From assembly GCA_900546735.1 (NCBI GenBank), contig URDW01000050.1, positions 1 through 13,174 of the forward strand: a stretch of 13,174 nt of DNA, given 5' to 3'. The notes beneath the pieces are model-generated. The model saw nothing but the letters and a program-made list of their open reading frames with translations, did not search any database and had not been told where the DNA came from. The translations under genes were made by a program, and so were the position numbers. Of the stretch, positions 1 to 7,678 are shown one piece after another. This DNA comes from an uncultured Oscillospiraceae bacterium (GTDB lineage Bacteria > Bacillota > Clostridia > Oscillospirales > Acutalibacteraceae). Numbering within the stretch: the stretch's first letter is position 1; each line of letters begins with the position of its first letter.

Positions 1-43
1 ACCTATTAAGTCGTCGGCAGCGTCAGATGTGTATAAGAGACAG
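1..43. other. Untrimmed Nextera read-1 (i5 side) adapter
   Basis: Positions 11..43 are the 33-base Nextera read-1 tagmentation adapter. Its last 19 bases (25..43) are the Tn5 mosaic end. The eight bases before it, CTATTAAG at 3..10, match what I recall as Nextera index S518, and the leading AC would be the end of the P5 oligo. This is library sequence, not genome. The CTGTCT edge of the mosaic end faces the insert, as expected for tagmented target DNA and opposite to a resident transposon. Native sequence begins at about 44. Confidence 0.97.
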
Positions 44-695
44 CTTTTTTAGAATGGCCGCGGCCGGAGCCGATCACATTGGACTCCAACATGACCACGC
101 AGCTAAACACGGGGTTGTGCGCCGGACCTTCCACTCCGGTGTGGGAATAGTGCACATGGTCACCGGGGTTTTGCTGCACGATCTCCTGCAGGCGGGTCTT
201 ATAATCCTCGTGTGCCGGCGCATGGCTCGGGTCAAAATTTTCGGGCCGGTCAATAAATTTTAAGACAAAGCGCCGTGCCTCTTCAATGCCGCCGTCCAGG
301 AAAATAGCAGCGATCAGGCACTCGAATGTGTTTTCCAGGATGGACATGCGGTTGCGCCCGCCGTTCTCCTCTTCCCCGCGGCCCAGAAAAATGTAGCTGT
401 TCAGATCGATCTCCGCAGCAAAGGCCGAAAGGCTTTTTTCACAAACGAGCGACGCGCGGATTTTGGAAAGGTCGCCTTCGTTGTCACGGCGAAATTTTTT
501 ATAAAGATAGTCCGAGGTGATGAATTCCAGCACCGCATCGCCGAGAAATTCCATGCGCTCGTTGTTTTCATAGTAACGGGCACGCGTTTCGTTGGCAAAG
601 CTGGGGTGGTTCATGGCATTTTCCAAAATGGAACGGTCGCGAAACTTGTAGCCGATCGTTTTTTCCAGCTGTGAAAAAGGTTTTAGATTTTTCAA
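44..695 (-). CDS. rnc: Ribonuclease III, C-terminus cut off by the contig end
   Basis: RNase III cuts double-stranded RNA during rRNA maturation and mRNA turnover. The signature NERMEFLGD is at residues 45-53. E46, E49, D53, E73 and E125 sit at a constant offset of 8 from E. coli E38, E41, D45, E65 and E117; the D114 position is N122. A dsRNA-binding domain starts near residue 163 (DYKTRLQEIVQ) and is still running at GRGHSKK (211-217). The native reading frame stops at base 44, inside that domain, so probably only 10-15 residues are lost. The frame continues to a stop at 6..8, but everything after residue 217 or 218 is adapter translation (VSYTHLTLPTT) and should be removed. The start is TTG (695..693), which overlaps the plsX stop as TTGA and has AAAGGGTGA upstream. 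It is the last visible gene of the methyltransferase-dprA-topA-trmFO-plsX operon. Confidence 0.96.
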
Positions 696-1687
696 TGCGC
701 TTCACCCTTTAACATGGTTTCGATCTCACCGGTCAGGTCGTTTTGTAAAAACAGCACCGCCTGGCGGATCGCATTTTTAAACGTTCTTGCATCTGCGCTG
801 CCGTGCGCTTTAACGACAGGCTTTTTAACGCCCAAAATGACGGCGCCGCCGTACTCCTTGTAGTCAAACTGCTGTTTGAGCTTGTCCATTTGGTCTTTCA
901 CGGAAAGGTAAGCCAGCTTTGTGCGCAGGTTGTGCGTAAACACATCCTTGATACAGCCCATCAGCGCCTTGGCCGTGCCCTCGTACGTTTTCAAAATCAA
1001 ATTGCCGGAAAAACCGTCTGCCACGACCACGTCGGCCGCGCCGAACGGAATATCCCGCCCTTCGATATTGCCGGTAAAGTTCAGACCGCTTTCCTGCAGC
1101 AGCGCATAAGCCTCCTGCTGCAGCGGAGTGCCTTTTTCGGCTTCGGCGCCATTGTTGGCAAGCGCCACACGCGGCGACGCAAGACCGAATATCTTTTGCA
1201 TATAAAGGCTGCCGATACGGCCAAACTGCACCAGCATTTCCGCACGGCACTGCGCGTTTGCGCCGCAGTCCATCAGCACAAACGGCGTTTTGGCAGACGG
1301 CATGACCGAAGCGATGGCCGGCCGGATCACCCCGGGAATGCGCTTGGTGATCAAAGTTGCACCGACCGTCAGTGCACCGGTATTGCCGGCGCTGACAAAC
1401 GCGTCGCCCACGCCTTCGTTCAGCAGACGAAAGCCCAGCGCCATGGAGGAATCCTTTTTTTCTTTTAACACCGAACGCGGCGAATCGTGCATCGTCACCA
1501 CGTCCGGACAGTCGGCGATTTCCGTGCCCGAAAGATCCAGTCCGTTTTCCTGCGCGCAGCGGCAGATCTGTGTTTCCCTGCCGGTCAGCAGGATCTGCAC
1601 GCCGAATTCCTTGGCAGCCATCAGACTGCCCTTTAAAATTTCGAGCGGCGCATGGTCGCCGCCAAAGCAGTCAACAATAATTTTCAT
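692..1687 (-). CDS. plsX: Phosphate acyltransferase PlsX
   Basis: PlsX is a peripheral membrane enzyme that turns acyl-ACP and phosphate into acyl-phosphate, the donor PlsY uses to acylate glycerol-3-phosphate in phospholipid synthesis. The 331-aa length is normal. Family blocks in order are: IVDCFGGDHAP near 4-13 (commonly VDAMGGDNAP, so the C-F pair is a variant), VSAGNTGAL (98-106), VLMDCGANAQC (137-147), LANNGAEAEKGTPL (176-189) and VVADGFSGNLILKTYEG (221-237). The ATG at 1687 directly follows the trmFO TAA with no spacer. The TGA stop overlaps the rnc TTG start. In many Bacillota acpP separates plsX from rnc; it is absent here. It belongs to the operon that begins at 7082. Confidence 0.97.
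   Translation of the reverse strand: MKIIVDCFGGDHAPLEILKGSLMAAKEFGVQILLTGRETQICRCAQENGLDLSGTEIADCPDVVTMHDSPRSVLKEKKDSSMALGFRLLNEGVGDAFVSAGNTGALTVGATLITKRIPGVIRPAIASVMPSAKTPFVLMDCGANAQCRAEMLVQFGRIGSLYMQKIFGLASPRVALANNGAEAEKGTPLQQEAYALLQESGLNFTGNIEGRDIPFGAADVVVADGFSGNLILKTYEGTAKALMGCIKDVFTHNLRTKLAYLSVKDQMDKLKQQFDYKEYGGAVILGVKKPVVKAHGSADARTFKNAIRQAVLFLQNDLTGEIETMLKGEAH
702..710 (-). promoter_or_regulatory. Ribosome binding site of rnc, inside the end of plsX
   Basis: AAAGGGTGA lies 6 nt upstream of the TTG at 695..693, within the last codons of plsX. It supports TTG as the start, since no ATG is available at the conserved N-terminus. The TTGA overlap suggests translational coupling. Confidence 0.6.
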
Positions 1688-2989
1688 TTAATACCCCAAC
1701 GTTTCCATCACTTGAAGCGCGCGCTGCGCCAGTGCAGCGTAACGCGCCTTTTTGTCTCTGATTTTCGGCTCGATCGGCGGCAAAATACCAAAATTGGCGC
1801 CCATAGGCTGAAAATGCTTTACGCTCGGATCGCTGATATAATGTGACAGCGCGCCGATCATCGTTGTCTCGGGCAGGACGAGCGTCGCCCGCCCCTGTGC
1901 GCGGCGCACGGCGTTTATACCGGCTAAAATGCCGCTTGCCGCCGATTCCATATAGCCTTCCACGCCGGTGATCTGCCCGGCGAAAAACAGGTTTTCATTG
2001 CTGCGCAGACTGAAATCCGCATTAAGCAGCCGCGGCGAATCTATAAAAGAATTGCGGTGCATTACGCCGTAACGGACAAACTCAGCATTTGCAAGCCCGG
2101 GGATCATGGAAAAGACCCGCTTTTGCTCGGGAAATTTCAGATTGGTCTGAAAACCGACCAGATTGAACATCGTGCCCGCCGCATTTTCACGCCGCAGCTG
2201 CACAGCCGCCCACGGCCGGTGCCCGGTAGCCGGGTCCACAAGACCGACCGGCTTCATGGGGCCGTAGCGAATGGCATCGCGCCCTCGCTTGGCCAGCACC
2301 TCGATCGGCATGCAGCCTTCGTACACGTCAAATTCATGCAGCCGGGCGCTTTCTGCGTGGATAAGCGCTTCGTGAAACGCCTCGTACTGTGCCTTATTAA
2401 ACGGGCAATTTAAGTAATCGGCTTCGCCCCCGCGGCCGTAACGCGATGCGCCGAACACAATTTGCATATCGACCGAATCAGCCGTTACGATCGGCGCGGC
2501 AGCGTCATAAAAAGAAAGGTAGCCGCCGGTCATGGCCTGTATGGCCTCGCCAAGCGCACCGGCAGTCAGCGGCCCTGTGGCGATGACCGTAATTTGGTTT
2601 TCGCCTGTCTGCACATTTTCGGCCACTGCGTGCTGCACATGAATCAGCGGATGCGCATGGATCTTTTCCGTCACCATAGCCGAAAACTGCTCGCGGTCCA
2701 CCGCCAGTGCACCGCCGGCCGGCACGCTGCACGCCAGCGCGCAGGCCACCGTCAAACTGCCCAGGCGCTGCATTTCCGCCTTTAAAAGGCCGGCCGCACT
2801 TTCCAGCCGCATGGCTTTAAGCGAATTGGAGCAGACAAGCTCGGCAAAATTTTCACTTTTATGCGCCGGCGAAAACTGCAGCGGTTTCATCTCTGTAAGC
2901 GTAACTTCAAAACCGGCATTTGCAATTTGCCAGGCGCTCTCCACGCCGGCCAGGCCGGCGCCGATGACCTGAAATTTAACTTTACTCAC
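1688..2989 (-). CDS. trmFO: FAD/folate-dependent tRNA (uracil-54-C5)-methyltransferase TrmFO
   Basis: TrmFO makes m5U54 in the T-loop of tRNA, using methylene-tetrahydrofolate as carbon donor and FADH2 as reductant. The protein is 433 aa from the chosen start, a normal length. The FAD Rossmann motif GAGLAG is at 10-15 and ELVCSNS holds C53. EGCMPIEVLAKRG holds C226. These two cysteines fall at the numbers I recall as the catalytic pair of B. subtilis TrmFO (Cys53, Cys226), which supports both the identity and the start. The start is GTG at 2989, giving MSKVKFQVIG and overlapping the end of topA by 8 nt. The frame stays open to 3115, but that part only reads topA out of frame. The Shine-Dalgarno is weak (purine-rich AGAAAAAGAG), so translation probably depends on coupling to topA. 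The stop abuts the plsX ATG. Confidence 0.96.
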   Translation of the reverse strand: MSKVKFQVIGAGLAGVESAWQIANAGFEVTLTEMKPLQFSPAHKSENFAELVCSNSLKAMRLESAAGLLKAEMQRLGSLTVACALACSVPAGGALAVDREQFSAMVTEKIHAHPLIHVQHAVAENVQTGENQITVIATGPLTAGALGEAIQAMTGGYLSFYDAAAPIVTADSVDMQIVFGASRYGRGGEADYLNCPFNKAQYEAFHEALIHAESARLHEFDVYEGCMPIEVLAKRGRDAIRYGPMKPVGLVDPATGHRPWAAVQLRRENAAGTMFNLVGFQTNLKFPEQKRVFSMIPGLANAEFVRYGVMHRNSFIDSPRLLNADFSLRSNENLFFAGQITGVEGYMESAASGILAGINAVRRAQGRATLVLPETTMIGALSHYISDPSVKHFQPMGANFGILPPIEPKIRDKKARYAALAQRALQVMETLGY

Positions 2990-5075
2990 TTTTTTTACTC
3001 TTTTTCTGGATCTTCTGTGAATAGCCGCATTTCTCGTCCTCGCACACCAGCAGACCGCCGCGGCGCTTGAACAGCGACTTACCGCACTTGGGACAGTGCT
3101 CTTCGGTGGGCACATCCCACGTCATGAAGTTGCAGTTCGGGTAATTGGAGCAGCCGTAAAAAGGTACGCCCTTTTTCGTCTTTTTCTCGATCACGTCACC
3201 GCCGCAGACCGGGCACTTGGCCTTGGTCTTAAAGATGAGCGGCTTTGTGTTTTTGCACTCCGGATACCCCGGGCAGGCCAGGAATTTACCGTAGCGACCC
3301 ACTTTTACGACCATGTGGCGGCCGCACTTTTCGCAGATCTCGTCCGTCTCCTCCTCTTTCAGGTGGATCTTGACACCCTGCATTTCACGCTTGGCCTTTT
3401 CAAGCGGTTCTTCAAAATCATCATAATAATGACGGATCATGTCGATATAGTTACGCTGACCCATATCGATCTTGTCCAGGTCGGTCTCCATCTGCGATGT
3501 ATATTTCACGTTAACGATATTCGGCATACGCTCTTTCAGCAGCTTGGTCACAGCTTCGCCGAGCTCGGTCGGCACAAACTGCTTACCCTCACGCACAACA
3601 TATTCACGCGCCACGATGGTGGACGTGATCGTCAGGTAGGTGCTGGGGCGGCCGACGCCGTTTTCCTCCAGCGCTTTGGTCAAGGACGCTTCGGTGTACC
3701 GGGGCGGCGGCTGTGTAAAATGCTGGTTGCCGTGCATTTCCTTAAGCTTCAGCTTGTCGCCGCTTTGCATCGGCGGCAGCGCACCGCCTTCGGCCTTGTC
3801 GTCGTCCCTGCCCTCTTCATAAAGCGTGGTAAAACCGTCAAACTTCACAACATAGCCGGTCGCCGAGAAGACGCAGTCCCCGGCGCCGATTTCGACCTTC
3901 ATCGTCTCCTGCTGGCAGTTTTCCATCAGCGAAGCGATGAAACGCTCCCAGATCAGCTTATAGATTTTATACTGGTCGGTGGTAAGGCTTGCCTTGACTT
4001 TGTCGGGCGACAATTCCGGCATGGAGGGACGAATGGCCTCGTGCCCGTCCTGGATGTTGTTTTTCGACTTAAAATAACGCGGCTTTTTAGGCAGATATTT
4101 TTCACCGTATGTTTGCGCAATATAGCTGTTGCCGGCTGCGCGTGCCTCTTCTGAAATGCGCAGCGAGTCGGTACGCATATAGGTGATAAGACCGACACTG
4201 CCCATGCCCGGGATCTCCAGGCCTTCGTAAAGCTCCTGCGCAGCTTTCATGGTGCGCTTGGCCTGGAAATTCAGCTTTCTTGAAGCCTCCTGCTGCAGTG
4301 TAGAGGTCGTGAACGGCGGCGCCGGACTTTTGCGGCGCGTGCCTTTTTTTACAGACAGGACCGTGTATGCGGCTCCCTCCAGACCGGCCAGAATGGCATC
4401 GGCCTCTTCCTTGCAGGTGATTTTGATTTTTTCACCGTTTTTGGAGACAAACGAGGCGGCAAAGCTTTTGCGCTCCGGCGGATTGGTGAACTTGGCGTCG
4501 ATCGTCCAGTACTCTTCTGCCTTAAAAGCGCGGATCTCTTCCTCGCGGTCCACGACCAGACGCAGCGCCACGCTCTGCACGCGCCCGGCGCTCAGGCCGC
4601 GGTGGATCTTCTGCGAAATGAACGGGCTGAGTTTATAGCCGATCAGGCGGTCCAGAATACGGCGCGCCTGCTGCGCATTGACAAGGTCAATGTTGATCTC
4701 GCGCGGGTTCTCCATGCCGTCATGCACGCCGTGCTTTGTGATCTCATTGAACGTGACACGGTTTTTGTCGTGCAGATCGAGCCCCAGGATCGTAGCCAGA
4801 TGCCACGAGATCGCCTCTCCCTCACGGTCAGGGTCGCCTGCGAGATACACATAATCGGAGCGTTTGACTTTATCTTTCAGCTCCTGAATGAGCTTTTCCT
4901 TACCGGGAATGATCTCGTACTTCGGCGCAAAATCATGATTTATATCAACGCTGAGCCGTGCAGCCGGCAGGTCACGGACATGGCCCTTGGAAGCGACCAC
5001 GTCGTAGCCCGAGCCCAAATAGTTTTTAATGCTCTTGGCCTTTGCCGGTGACTCAACAATTACAAGTTTTGACAT
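2982..5075 (-). CDS. topA: DNA topoisomerase I (type IA)
   Basis: TopA relaxes negative supercoils through a transient 5'-phosphotyrosine link. The 697-aa protein has an N-terminal TOPRIM domain: VESPAKA with E8, and the acidic GDPDREGEA with D81, D83 and E85. The active site is ITYMRTDS with Y299, and the conserved GRPSTY is at 475-480. Three C-terminal four-cysteine zinc modules follow: C581/C584/C601/C607, C621/C624/C642/C648 and C661/C664/C678/C683. The tail is lysine-rich (KKSKKSE). The ATG at 5075 has GAAAGGAAC about 8 nt upstream. It lies 15 nt downstream of dprA, and its last codons overlap the trmFO start. The order dprA-topA-trmFO is common in Bacillota. Confidence 0.98.
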   Translation of the reverse strand: MSKLVIVESPAKAKSIKNYLGSGYDVVASKGHVRDLPAARLSVDINHDFAPKYEIIPGKEKLIQELKDKVKRSDYVYLAGDPDREGEAISWHLATILGLDLHDKNRVTFNEITKHGVHDGMENPREINIDLVNAQQARRILDRLIGYKLSPFISQKIHRGLSAGRVQSVALRLVVDREEEIRAFKAEEYWTIDAKFTNPPERKSFAASFVSKNGEKIKITCKEEADAILAGLEGAAYTVLSVKKGTRRKSPAPPFTTSTLQQEASRKLNFQAKRTMKAAQELYEGLEIPGMGSVGLITYMRTDSLRISEEARAAGNSYIAQTYGEKYLPKKPRYFKSKNNIQDGHEAIRPSMPELSPDKVKASLTTDQYKIYKLIWERFIASLMENCQQETMKVEIGAGDCVFSATGYVVKFDGFTTLYEEGRDDDKAEGGALPPMQSGDKLKLKEMHGNQHFTQPPPRYTEASLTKALEENGVGRPSTYLTITSTIVAREYVVREGKQFVPTELGEAVTKLLKERMPNIVNVKYTSQMETDLDKIDMGQRNYIDMIRHYYDDFEEPLEKAKREMQGVKIHLKEEETDEICEKCGRHMVVKVGRYGKFLACPGYPECKNTKPLIFKTKAKCPVCGGDVIEKKTKKGVPFYGCSNYPNCNFMTWDVPTEEHCPKCGKSLFKRRGGLLVCEDEKCGYSQKIQKKSKKSE

Positions 5076-5090
5076 AAAAAGTTCCTTTCG

Positions 5091-6302
5091 TCAGAGTTTT
5101 TTATAGCGTTTGCCGCTTGCCGACAACGCCAGCTCCTGGATCTCCAGGATGCTCAAAGCGCTCAGCACACGGCCGGACGGCAAGTGGCAGCGCTCAGAAA
5201 TAACGTCTACATGTTCATAATCCGAACCGAGCTGCGCATATACTGCCTGCAGATCACCGCTAAGCGCCTGCACCCTTTCGGCACGGACTGCGTTTTCACT
5301 GCGGCTTTTCTGTGTATTTTCAAACGCCGTTTCCTTTTGGGATTCGGCCGAAAAATCCGAATTGGCATTTCGCCGCCCGCTGCGGGCAAGCATTTGCTGA
5401 AAGTCCGGGACCTCGTGCCCCTGCAGATAAGGATAACGCTGCAGATACGGGCTGATCAGATCATTCGGCTGTGTAACGAGCATAGCGCCGTCGCCCAGCA
5501 GCTGGTTGGTGCCGCTGTACTGCGCGTCGATGATGCTGGAGGGCACAGCGTATACGTCGCGCCCCTGTTCGGCCGCAAAGCGCGCCGTGATCAGACTGCC
5601 GGACTTCCGACCGGCTTCCACAACGACCACGCCGTCAGACAAGCCGCTGATGATGCGGTTGCGCATGGGGAACGTAAAGCGCGCCGCCTGCGTATACGGC
5701 GGGAATTCCGTAACGAGCGCGCCGTTTGCGCGCACACTTTCACGCAGCTGCCGGTTGGCGTAAAGGTATTTGGCGCCGAGGCCGCAGCCAAGCACACAGA
5801 TCGTTTTGCCGCCGGCCGTAATGGCACCGGTGTGCGCCGCCGAATCGACGCCGAGCGCACCGCCGCTGATGACTACCGCACCGGCCGAAGCTGCGCCGCT
5901 GCAGAGCAGATTCGCGACCTGCAGCGCGTAGCCGGAGGCTTTGCGTGTGCCGACGACGGCCAGGGTACACAGCCCGTCAACAGGCGGCAGCGTGCCGTCA
6001 ATATAGAGCACGCACGGCGGATTGTAAATATTTTTAAGCTTTTCCGGATAATCCGGTGCATCAAACGGCAGGATCTGCCAGCCGTGCGCACGGCACTGGT
6101 AAATGATTTTTGTGCAGTCGTCGAGCGAGACCGAGGCGGCACGCTCCAGCTGCTTGGAAGAAAACAGGCCGCTGCTTTTCCGTTCAGCCTGTGCGGCGCG
6201 GTAAACGCCCTCGGGTGTGCCGAAATGCGCCAGCAGCGACTTGAAAAATGCGCCTTCACCCAGCACGCGCTGCAGCCACAGCCAGTAAATTACGCTGTTC
6301 AT
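5091..6302 (-). CDS. dprA: DNA-processing protein DprA (Smf)
   Basis: DprA binds incoming single-stranded DNA and loads RecA during natural transformation; it is also widespread in species not known to be competent. The 403-aa protein has an N-terminal helical region (1-80), then the Rossmann-like core: VVGTRKAS (116-123), SGGALGVDSAAHTGA (146-160), FPMRNRIISGLSD (211-223), SGSLITARFAAEQGRDVYAVP (234-254) and GTNQLLGDGA (264-273). A charged, low-complexity linker (about 305-345) leads to a C-terminal winged-helix-like domain (about 348-403). The start is ATG at 6302, directly after the TGA of the upstream methyltransferase gene, with GGAGGG inside that gene's end. The sequence gives no direct sign of competence regulation. 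Confidence 0.96.
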   Translation of the reverse strand: MNSVIYWLWLQRVLGEGAFFKSLLAHFGTPEGVYRAAQAERKSSGLFSSKQLERAASVSLDDCTKIIYQCRAHGWQILPFDAPDYPEKLKNIYNPPCVLYIDGTLPPVDGLCTLAVVGTRKASGYALQVANLLCSGAASAGAVVISGGALGVDSAAHTGAITAGGKTICVLGCGLGAKYLYANRQLRESVRANGALVTEFPPYTQAARFTFPMRNRIISGLSDGVVVVEAGRKSGSLITARFAAEQGRDVYAVPSSIIDAQYSGTNQLLGDGAMLVTQPNDLISPYLQRYPYLQGHEVPDFQQMLARSGRRNANSDFSAESQKETAFENTQKSRSENAVRAERVQALSGDLQAVYAQLGSDYEHVDVISERCHLPSGRVLSALSILEIQELALSASGKRYKKL

Positions 6303-7082
6303 TCAATCCCTCCGCAGCATTTCCCACATGACGATTGCCCCGGCCGTAGCGGCATTCAGGCTTTCGGCCTGGCCGCGCATGCGCACGGTGATCAGCCGGT
6401 CGCATACGGCTTTGACTTGTTTGCTGACGCCGCTGCCCTCGTTGCCGATCACACAGACTGCGCCAGACGAAAAATCGCACGTCGTAATGTCTTTCACATA
6501 GGATTCCGGCACGGTAGCATAAAGCGGGATTTTGCCCTTGAAGCTGCTTAAGTAGGCCGCCAGGTCGCCGCACACATGCACCGGCAAACGCAGCAGACTG
6601 CCCATAGAAGCGCGCAGCGCCTTGGGGTTGTAAAGGTCGCAGCCGCCGCCGATGATCAGGCCGGAAATGCCGAGCGCTTCAGCCGTCCGCCCCAGCGCAC
6701 CGAGATTGGCTGGATCCTGAACCTGGTCAAGCGCTATATATTTTCGCGCAAAATCCAGTGAAAATTCCCTCTCCTGCACAGAACACACGGCGAACACGCC
6801 CTGCGGTGTGACCGTGTCTGTGATTTTGGAGGCTATGTCCTGCGTGATCAGGAAAACACGGCCGCTGTTTGCGCAGAGCTCTTCAAACAGTTCCGGCCAT
6901 TTTTGTGTGAATGCCGGCGTGACAAAAAGCCACAGGATCTGCACGCCGGAGCGCAGCGTGTCGCCGCACAGGCGCGCGCCCTCCAGAACGAACTGCTGCT
7001 TTTCACGGCGGTATTTTGCCGAGGTGAACAGCCGCACGGTTTCCTTTACCCAGGGATTTGATTTTGAAGTGATTTTTTCCAT
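6303..7082 (-). CDS. SpoU (SPOUT) family RNA 2'-O-methyltransferase
   Basis: This is an S-adenosylmethionine-dependent ribose 2'-O-methyltransferase of the SpoU/TrmH class, most like the YsgA/RlmB group that acts on rRNA; the target nucleotide cannot be read from the sequence. It has 259 aa. Residues about 1-100 form the substrate-binding domain (KYRREKQQFVLEGARL near 23-38). Then come SPOUT motif 1, DPANLGALGRTAEALG (123-138, with N126 and R132), motif 2, VIGNEGSGVS (211-220), and motif 3, RMRGQAESLNAATAGAI (234-250). The knotted AdoMet site is formed by motifs 2 and 3. The start is ATG at 7082 with AGGAGATCT directly upstream. It is the first gene of its operon, and its position after rplT is usual in Clostridia. 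Confidence 0.93.
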   Translation of the reverse strand: MEKITSKSNPWVKETVRLFTSAKYRREKQQFVLEGARLCGDTLRSGVQILWLFVTPAFTQKWPELFEELCANSGRVFLITQDIASKITDTVTPQGVFAVCSVQEREFSLDFARKYIALDQVQDPANLGALGRTAEALGISGLIIGGGCDLYNPKALRASMGSLLRLPVHVCGDLAAYLSSFKGKIPLYATVPESYVKDITTCDFSSGAVCVIGNEGSGVSKQVKAVCDRLITVRMRGQAESLNAATAGAIVMWEMLRRD

Positions 7083-7106
7083 AGATCTCCTGCAGTTTTG
7101 TGAACC

Positions 7107-7120
7107 GGCGCTTTCGCGCC
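7107..7120 (-). other. GNRA-capped hairpin in the methyltransferase leader
   Basis: On the minus strand this reads GGCGC, GAAA, GCGCC: a perfect 5-bp GC stem with a GAAA tetraloop, 24 nt upstream of the start codon. It is followed by no T-run, so it is not an intrinsic terminator. It could protect the 5' end of the message or be a protein contact. Function is unknown. Confidence 0.45.
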
Positions 7121-7122
7121 TT

Positions 7123-7151
7123 ATAATAGGTTACAGTAATATATAGAACAA
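7123..7151 (-). promoter_or_regulatory. Candidate promoter of the six-gene operon (proximal)
   Basis: Minus strand -35 TTGTTC (7146..7151), a 17-nt spacer and -10 TATTAT (7123..7128). The -10 differs from consensus at one position; the -35 is weak. A start near 7116 would fall inside the GGCGC-GAAA-GCGCC hairpin. An independent promoter is expected because a strong terminator lies just upstream. Confidence 0.4.
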
Positions 7152-7159
7152 TCAAAAAT

Positions 7160-7187
7160 ATAATAACACAAAAATGCAAAAGTGCAA
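7160..7187 (-). promoter_or_regulatory. Candidate promoter of the six-gene operon (distal)
   Basis: Minus strand -35 TTGCAC (7182..7187), a 16-nt spacer and -10 TATTAT (7160..7165), in an AT-rich stretch (7121..7200). A transcript from here would carry the whole 7107..7120 hairpin. This is a weaker call than the infC and GNAT promoters. Confidence 0.35.
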
Positions 7188-7240
7188 GAAAAATATATAA
7201 GCAAACCGTGAATATTTTGAGACCAGGCCGTTTAAGGCAG

Positions 7241-7279
7241 AAAAAAACAGACGATAACGCACGGCGGCCTTATCGTCTG
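7241..7279 (-). terminator. Intrinsic terminator of infC-rpmI-rplT
   Basis: Just 7 nt after the rplT stop, the minus strand forms a perfect 10-bp stem, CAGACGATAA with TTATCGTCTG (7270..7279 and 7248..7257). The loop is 12 nt and is followed by seven T (7247..7241). This is a textbook Rho-independent terminator separating the ribosomal protein operon from the downstream methyltransferase operon. Confidence 0.93.
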
Positions 7280-7286
7280 CAGGTGG

Positions 7287-7640
7287 TTAAAGCGCTGCTT
7301 TCGCAGTCTCGACCAGCGCGGTGAACGCAGCGGGGTCAGAGATCGCAATTTCCGAAAGCATTTTTCTGTTCAGCTCCACGCCGGCCTTTTTCAGACCGTT
7401 CATGAACGTAGAGTAGTTGATGCCGTTTGCTTTGCAGCCGGCGGAAATACGGGTGATCCAGAGCTTTCTGAACTCTCTTTTCTTCTGCTTTCTGCCGATG
7501 TAAGCATAGTTGCCGGACTTCATAACGGCCTGCTTTGCCGTTTTGAACAGGCGGCTCTTAGAACCGTAATAGCCCTTTGCAAGCTTTAAAACTCTTTTTC
7601 TTCTTTTGCGTGTGGCCAACGCGCCTTTTACTCTTGCCAT
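7287..7640 (-). CDS. rplT: Large ribosomal subunit protein bL20
   Basis: L20 binds 23S rRNA early in 50S assembly and in several bacteria also represses its own operon by binding the mRNA leader. The 117-aa protein matches the family end to end: [23 protein letters not shown] at the basic N-terminus, [19 protein letters not shown] (24-42), then a globular C-terminal half with [10 protein letters not shown] (58-67) and [22 protein letters not shown] (73-94). The ATG at 7640 has GGAGGT 8 nt upstream. It is the last gene of its operon, 38 nt after rpmI. Confidence 0.98.
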   Translation of the reverse strand: MARVKGALATRKRRKRVLKLAKGYYGSKSRLFKTAKQAVMKSGNYAYIGRKQKKREFRKLWITRISAGCKANGINYSTFMNGLKKAGVELNRKMLSEIAISDPAAFTALVETAKAAL

Positions 7641-7678
7641 TTTACATTACCTCCGAAATATTTTAGATGAACTGCGGC

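Noticed and set aside
27..263. Open frame starting MCIRDS
   Set aside because: The start codon and first residues are Tn5 mosaic-end sequence; the rest is antisense to rnc.
364..366. Loss of the aspartate at the RNase III position matching E. coli D114 (here the N122 region) as a sign of an inactive enzyme
   Set aside because: The other five conserved acidic residues are present, and my recollection is that Asn occurs here in other Clostridia. It does not by itself suggest inactivity.
803..1468. 221-codon open frame on the plus strand inside plsX
   Set aside because: It is antisense to conserved PlsX blocks and shows no recognisable domain.
2990..3115. 42-residue N-terminal extension of TrmFO
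   Set aside because: It is topA sequence read out of frame (Cys/Arg/Ser-rich). The GTG at 2989 gives the family N-terminus and puts the two catalytic cysteines at residues 53 and 226.
3096..4154. 352-codon open frame on the plus strand inside topA
   Set aside because: It is antisense to the catalytic and zinc-finger regions of topA, has no motif of its own and no convincing ribosome binding site.
5184..6551. 455-codon open frame on the plus strand
   Set aside because: It is antisense to dprA and the methyltransferase gene, both of which have clear family motifs and ribosome binding sites. The plus-strand product is Arg/Ala/His-rich with no domain; such open antisense frames are usual in GC-rich codon usage.
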